Shown here: piece after piece, positions 13,895-15,183 of the stretch
How positions within the stretch are numbered: position 1 is the stretch's first letter
Layout of the letters: every line of letters starts with the position of its first letter
The notes under the pieces: model-generated
What the model was told of the DNA's origin: nothing
Database searches by the model: none
The model's input: the letters and a program-made list of their open reading frames with translations, nothing else
Source of the DNA: Arsenophonus melophagi
GTDB taxonomy: Bacteria; Pseudomonadota; Gammaproteobacteria; Enterobacterales; Enterobacteriaceae
Reading direction: 5' to 3'
NCBI GenBank assembly: GCA_032378655.1
Contig: JAVYJS010000020.1
Location: 1 to 15,183 of the forward strand
DNA: 15,183 bases
Program-made: the position numbers and the translations under genes

Positions 13895-14302
13895 TTAGAT
13901 TAAAAAATCGTCTAATTTTTTACCTTTGTGTTCCATTGCATTTTTAATGACAGACGGTGTACGACCTTGACCAGTCCAAGTTTTTATTTCACCATTTTTA
14001 TCTTCATATTGATATTTAGCGGGTCTTGAAGGACGGTTAGATGTTTTTGAAGGGGTTTTAGCAGACACTAAATCATCTAGACTAAGTCCTTCCCCTTCAA
14101 GTAATTTAATATATTTTGCAATTTTTTGACTATGAACTTCTAATTGAGCTTTCGCTTTTTTATCATTTTCAATTCTATCTTCTACAACAGTTTTGAACTT
14201 ATCATATATTTCTTGCAAAGATTCTAATGGTATTTCCCTTGCTATAGCACGTAAGATACGAATGTTATTTAACGATTTAAAATATTTCAATGAATCGTTC
14301 AT
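13895..14302 (-). CDS. hns: H-NS family nucleoid-associated protein
   Basis: Histone-like protein that binds curved AT-rich DNA, oligomerises along it and silences transcription. At 135 residues it is close to E. coli H-NS (137). The N-terminal oligomerisation part (about 1-75) keeps LNNIRILRA and an acidic and basic coiled coil, but diverges and carries three extra residues (YFKSLNNIR) near the start. A linker at about 80-93 is rich in S, T, K and P. The C-terminal DNA-binding domain is well kept: RPAKYQYEDKNGEIKTWTGQGRTP, with the minor-groove QGR at 112-114, ending in LDDFLI. StpA is the alternative, but the position facing galU argues for hns itself. GAG stands about 12 bases before the ATG, a weak ribosome-binding site. 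Faster drift in the N-terminal half than in the DNA-binding half is visible by eye. Confidence 0.93.
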   Translation of the reverse strand: MNDSLKYFKSLNNIRILRAIAREIPLESLQEIYDKFKTVVEDRIENDKKAKAQLEVHSQKIAKYIKLLEGEGLSLDDLVSAKTPSKTSNRPSRPAKYQYEDKNGEIKTWTGQGRTPSVIKNAMEHKGKKLDDFLI

Positions 14303-14341
14303 TTTACTGGTCTCAAATGAAATTAATATTAGATGACATAT

Positions 14342-14370
14342 ATCATATAATGCTATTGTATTTTCTGCAA
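14342..14370 (-). promoter_or_regulatory. Candidate hns promoter
   Basis: On the minus strand, TTGCAG (14370-14365) and TATGAT (14347-14342, 5 of 6) are 17 bases apart, giving a leader of about 33 bases. A 7-bp inverted repeat, GCTATTG (14352-14358) and CAATAGC (14368-14374), overlaps the spacer and -35 and could be an operator, or only chance. Confidence 0.5.
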
Positions 14371-14720
14371 TAGCGAAGTTATAAAATAAAGTTTGATTTA
14401 ATATATAAAAATATATAATATATTAAAGATACTTAAAATCTATACAAAATGATCCTATTACTTTTATATTTGAATTTCATTCGCATTAAATTACAATTTT
14501 TATTGTTTATTCAAAAAATAAAGCATCAATAGATTGTTTATTAAGATTTTCTAAGCTCTTTATCTACTAGATATCATATACTTATGATGAATCTTTATTT
14601 TAATACATTTTATTGTCTATATATCCATGAGTATAAGTATAGATATATAAAAAAATAAAAATGATGTTTGGTATTATATAAAATAATGCCTTGTAATATA
14701 TGTAGAACTGTTTTTAATGT

Positions 14721-14752
14721 TTTTCCTGTTTAAAAAACGTTAAACAGGAAAA
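14721..14752. repeat. Perfect 13-bp hairpin
   Basis: TTTTCCTGTTTAA (14721-14733), loop AAAACG, TTAAACAGGAAAA (14740-14752). On the minus strand the left arm ends in AAAA, so the stem itself carries the only T-runs. Confidence 0.8.
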
Positions 14753-14896
14753 CTGAAAATGGCGCATCACTAAACTTGTTTTAGTATTCAGTAATCAAAG
14801 TATTTACACTTATGCAGTATAAATAACAAATCAATCCATGATTGAACTAAATAAACTATAAGTACAGTGAAAAAATCACGGTAATGGTTTTAAGTC

Positions 14897-14947
14897 TATC
14901 AAAGCTCTCTTACATAGCAGATACAGCTCTGTAAGAGAGCTTTGATA
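14897..14947. repeat. Perfect 18-bp hairpin
   Basis: TATCAAAGCTCTCTTACA (14897-14914) pairs exactly with 14930-14947. The 15-base loop can form an inner AGC/GCT stem after a T/C mismatch, the same stem-mismatch-stem layout seen at 10914-10957 and 11170-11213. Confidence 0.85.
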
Positions 14948-14986
14948 TTGCTTTACAATAAAAGAATCATGCACAAAGCGCATGGA

Positions 14987-15013
14987 AACTATCCATCTTA
15001 GAGATGGATAGTT
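14987..15013. repeat. Perfect 12-bp hairpin with 3-base loop
   Basis: AACTATCCATCT (14987-14998), loop TAG, AGATGGATAGTT (15002-15013). It begins 39 bases after the preceding hairpin ends. Confidence 0.85.
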
Positions 15014-15042
15014 CAAGGTATAAAATATGATCTTAACAAAAG

Positions 15043-15070
15043 AAGTTACTGCAGTTGACTGCAGTAACTT
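15043..15070. repeat. Perfect 13-bp inverted repeat with 2-base centre
   Basis: AAGTTACTGCAGT (15043-15055), centre TG, ACTGCAGTAACTT (15058-15070). As a transcript it folds as 12 bp with a 4-base loop. Each arm contains the palindrome CTGCAG. Confidence 0.85.
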
Positions 15071-15139
15071 TAGCAACTTTTCAAAGACTGTAAAAAAAGA
15101 AAAAATGCTTTTGCCTTATGCTTATACTGAAATATACGT

Positions 15140-15164
15140 GTCCATTTTTAGTTAATGGACTTTT
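15140..15164 (+). terminator. Weak terminator-like hairpin at the right edge
   Basis: GTCCATT (15140-15146), loop TTTAGTT, AATGGAC (15154-15160), then TTTT. No plus-strand gene is seen upstream, so its role is unclear. Confidence 0.35.
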
Positions 15165-15183
15165 GCATCTATTGGGTGTTGAG

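Larger units (their letters stand above)
14303..15183. other. Non-coding right edge with hns promoter and hairpin cluster
   Basis: No gene is recognised. In E. coli tdk follows hns in this direction, but nothing in these 880 bases encodes a thymidine kinase. The hns promoter candidate lies close to hns. From 14400 to 14700 the DNA is extremely AT-rich with nothing recognisable. From 14721 to the end five inverted repeats follow closely (14721-14752, 14897-14947, 14987-15013, 15043-15070, 15140-15160). The one longer frame here (14876-15076, minus) runs across three hairpins and is not believable as a gene. Confidence 0.6.

Noticed and set aside
14876..15076. 66-codon minus-strand frame at the right edge
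   Set aside because: It runs through three perfect hairpins, which dictate its sequence, and matches no family.

Overview
The window looks like a chromosome segment of a host-restricted gammaproteobacterium related to Enterobacterales, most likely an insect endosymbiont with a shrinking genome. The proteins align closely, as far as I can recall the references, with E. coli LysO, UvrB, BioD, BioC, BioF, BioB, BioA, GalU and H-NS. Yet the DNA is strongly AT-rich, and about 40% of the window has no recognisable gene. Two E. coli-like neighbourhoods survive intact: bioA diverging from bioBFCD with uvrB behind, and galU facing hns. Between and around them lie long gaps where other genes appear to have been lost. 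A vitamin-provisioning symbiont would fit, but the species cannot be fixed from the sequence.

Layout. 1-529 is non-coding with three clean hairpins. 530-1432 (-) is lysO, a lysine exporter. 1433-2538 is an eroded gap. 2539-4554 (-) is uvrB. 4555-4934 is a short gap holding the uvrB promoter. 4935-8541 (-) is the tightly overlapping operon bioB-bioF-bioC-bioD, read from right to left. A 90-base divergent regulatory region separates it from bioA at 8631-9905 (+). 9906-12636 is a 2.7-kb gap without a gene but with a striking series of long perfect stem-loops. 12637-13551 (+) is galU. 13895-14302 (-) is hns, facing galU across a hairpin-rich convergent region. 14303-15183 is non-coding, with the hns promoter and another cluster of hairpins.

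How the genes work together. BioC starts pimeloyl synthesis by methylating malonyl-ACP. BioF, BioA, BioD and BioB then make KAPA, DAPA, dethiobiotin and biotin. All five enzymes keep their catalytic residues, so biotin supply is probably the selected function of this locus. BioH, the usual partner of BioC, is not in the window. UvrB is the damage-recognition core of nucleotide excision repair. LysO, GalU and H-NS are unrelated single-gene functions: amino-acid export, UDP-glucose supply and nucleoid structure.

I found no new protein system. The most unusual signal is in the non-coding DNA: about 17 unique-sequence inverted repeats with 11-26 bp perfect or near-perfect arms and mostly tiny loops. 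They lie in some gaps but not others, and mostly lack the T-tract of an intrinsic terminator.
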